Shown: positions 15,482 to 15,585 of the stretch, in pieces | How the letters are laid out: each line of letters starts with the position of its first letter | How positions within the stretch are numbered: the first letter of the stretch is position 1 | DNA from: Deltaproteobacteria bacterium UBA1386 | Lineage (GTDB): Bacteria; Desulfobacterota; Syntrophorhabdia; Syntrophorhabdales; Syntrophorhabdaceae | Direction of reading: 5' to 3' | DNA: 15,585 nt | Assembly: GCA_002305765.1 (NCBI GenBank) | Contig: DBQU01000091.1 | Location: 3,585 to 19,169 of the forward strand | Position numbers and translations under genes: made by a program | The notes under the pieces: model-generated | The model's input: the letters and a program-made list of their open reading frames with translations, nothing else | The model's database searches: none | Told to the model about the DNA's origin: nothing

Positions 15482-15585
15482 AGCCAGGACGAGTCCGGGG
15501 AAGGCAGGCTGGCAGGCCGGGGAAAGGGATGGTCCTCAGTCCACACCCTCAACGCCGCGCTCGTTCCAGCAACTGTGTTGAATGT
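15071..15585 (+). CDS. Continuation of the mosaic repeat protein after the frameshift (partial)
   Basis: Read from GGC 15071 in the shifted frame, the sequence is open to the window end (about 171 codons). It continues the blades: YDGRHIWLVPYYADRVVKLD, then AFAGGVFDGQGIWMVPLNAD, then AFAGGVFDGESIWMVPSYAD. After this the repeat gives way to a new segment (SLSAAITANDAFSAY.. and WSSVHTLNAALVPA) that I do not recognise and that the window cuts. No start codon with an SD is seen at its beginning, so it is the 3' part of the upstream gene and not a separate gene. Restoring the frame would give a protein of at least 975 residues. Confidence 0.75.

Overview
The window is GC-rich, gene-dense bacterial chromosome. 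A YidC with a large periplasmic domain implies a Gram-negative envelope. The unbroken order rpmH-rnpA-yidD-yidC-jag-mnmE, together with a Jag protein, fits Deltaproteobacteria-like lineages (Desulfobacterota, possibly relatives of Geobacter or Syntrophorhabdus). That placement is an inference from gene content and not a database result.

Layout: (1) Positions 4-4519, plus strand, hold a tightly packed cluster: a divergent adenine-deaminase-family amidohydrolase, a class A penicillin-binding protein that starts on TTG inside the previous stop region, and a small exported protein resembling surface-adhesin E. (2) Positions 4552-4692 hold a 141-bp imperfect palindrome built from 9-bp units, between convergent genes. 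(3) Positions 4693-9244, minus strand, hold the housekeeping cluster read rpmH to mnmE: ribosomal protein L34 (too short for a usual ORF cutoff but clear), RNase P protein, YidD, YidC, Jag/KhpB and MnmE. Genes from rnpA onward overlap or lie within 13 bases of each other, so they probably form one operon. (4) Positions 9245-9648 are a divergent intergenic region with a roughly 258-bp nested inverted repeat and promoters facing both ways. (5) Positions 9649-11745 encode an EF-G-2-type translational GTPase with an altered G3 motif, followed by a clear intrinsic terminator. (6) Positions 11860-12303 encode D-aminoacyl-tRNA deacylase. (7) Positions 12304-12663 are a non-coding leader with a perfect-consensus sigma-70 promoter. 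It leads into a large mosaic protein running to the window end: a prenyltransferase-type alpha/alpha repeat region, a low-complexity linker, three beta-sandwich-like domains, and 47-residue propeller-like repeats.

The large gene is the most unusual item. Its reading frame breaks at a run of seven G where sister repeats have six, and the repeat pattern resumes in the shifted frame to the window edge. No signal peptide is visible at its N terminus. This could be a sequencing error, a decaying gene, or an on/off switch.

Functionally the core of the window is translation and membrane biogenesis (L34, RNase P, tRNA modification by MnmE, tRNA proofreading by Dtd, EF-G2, YidC/YidD insertion, Jag RNA binding) plus peptidoglycan synthesis. 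The accessory content is the mosaic repeat protein and two palindromic intergenic elements.
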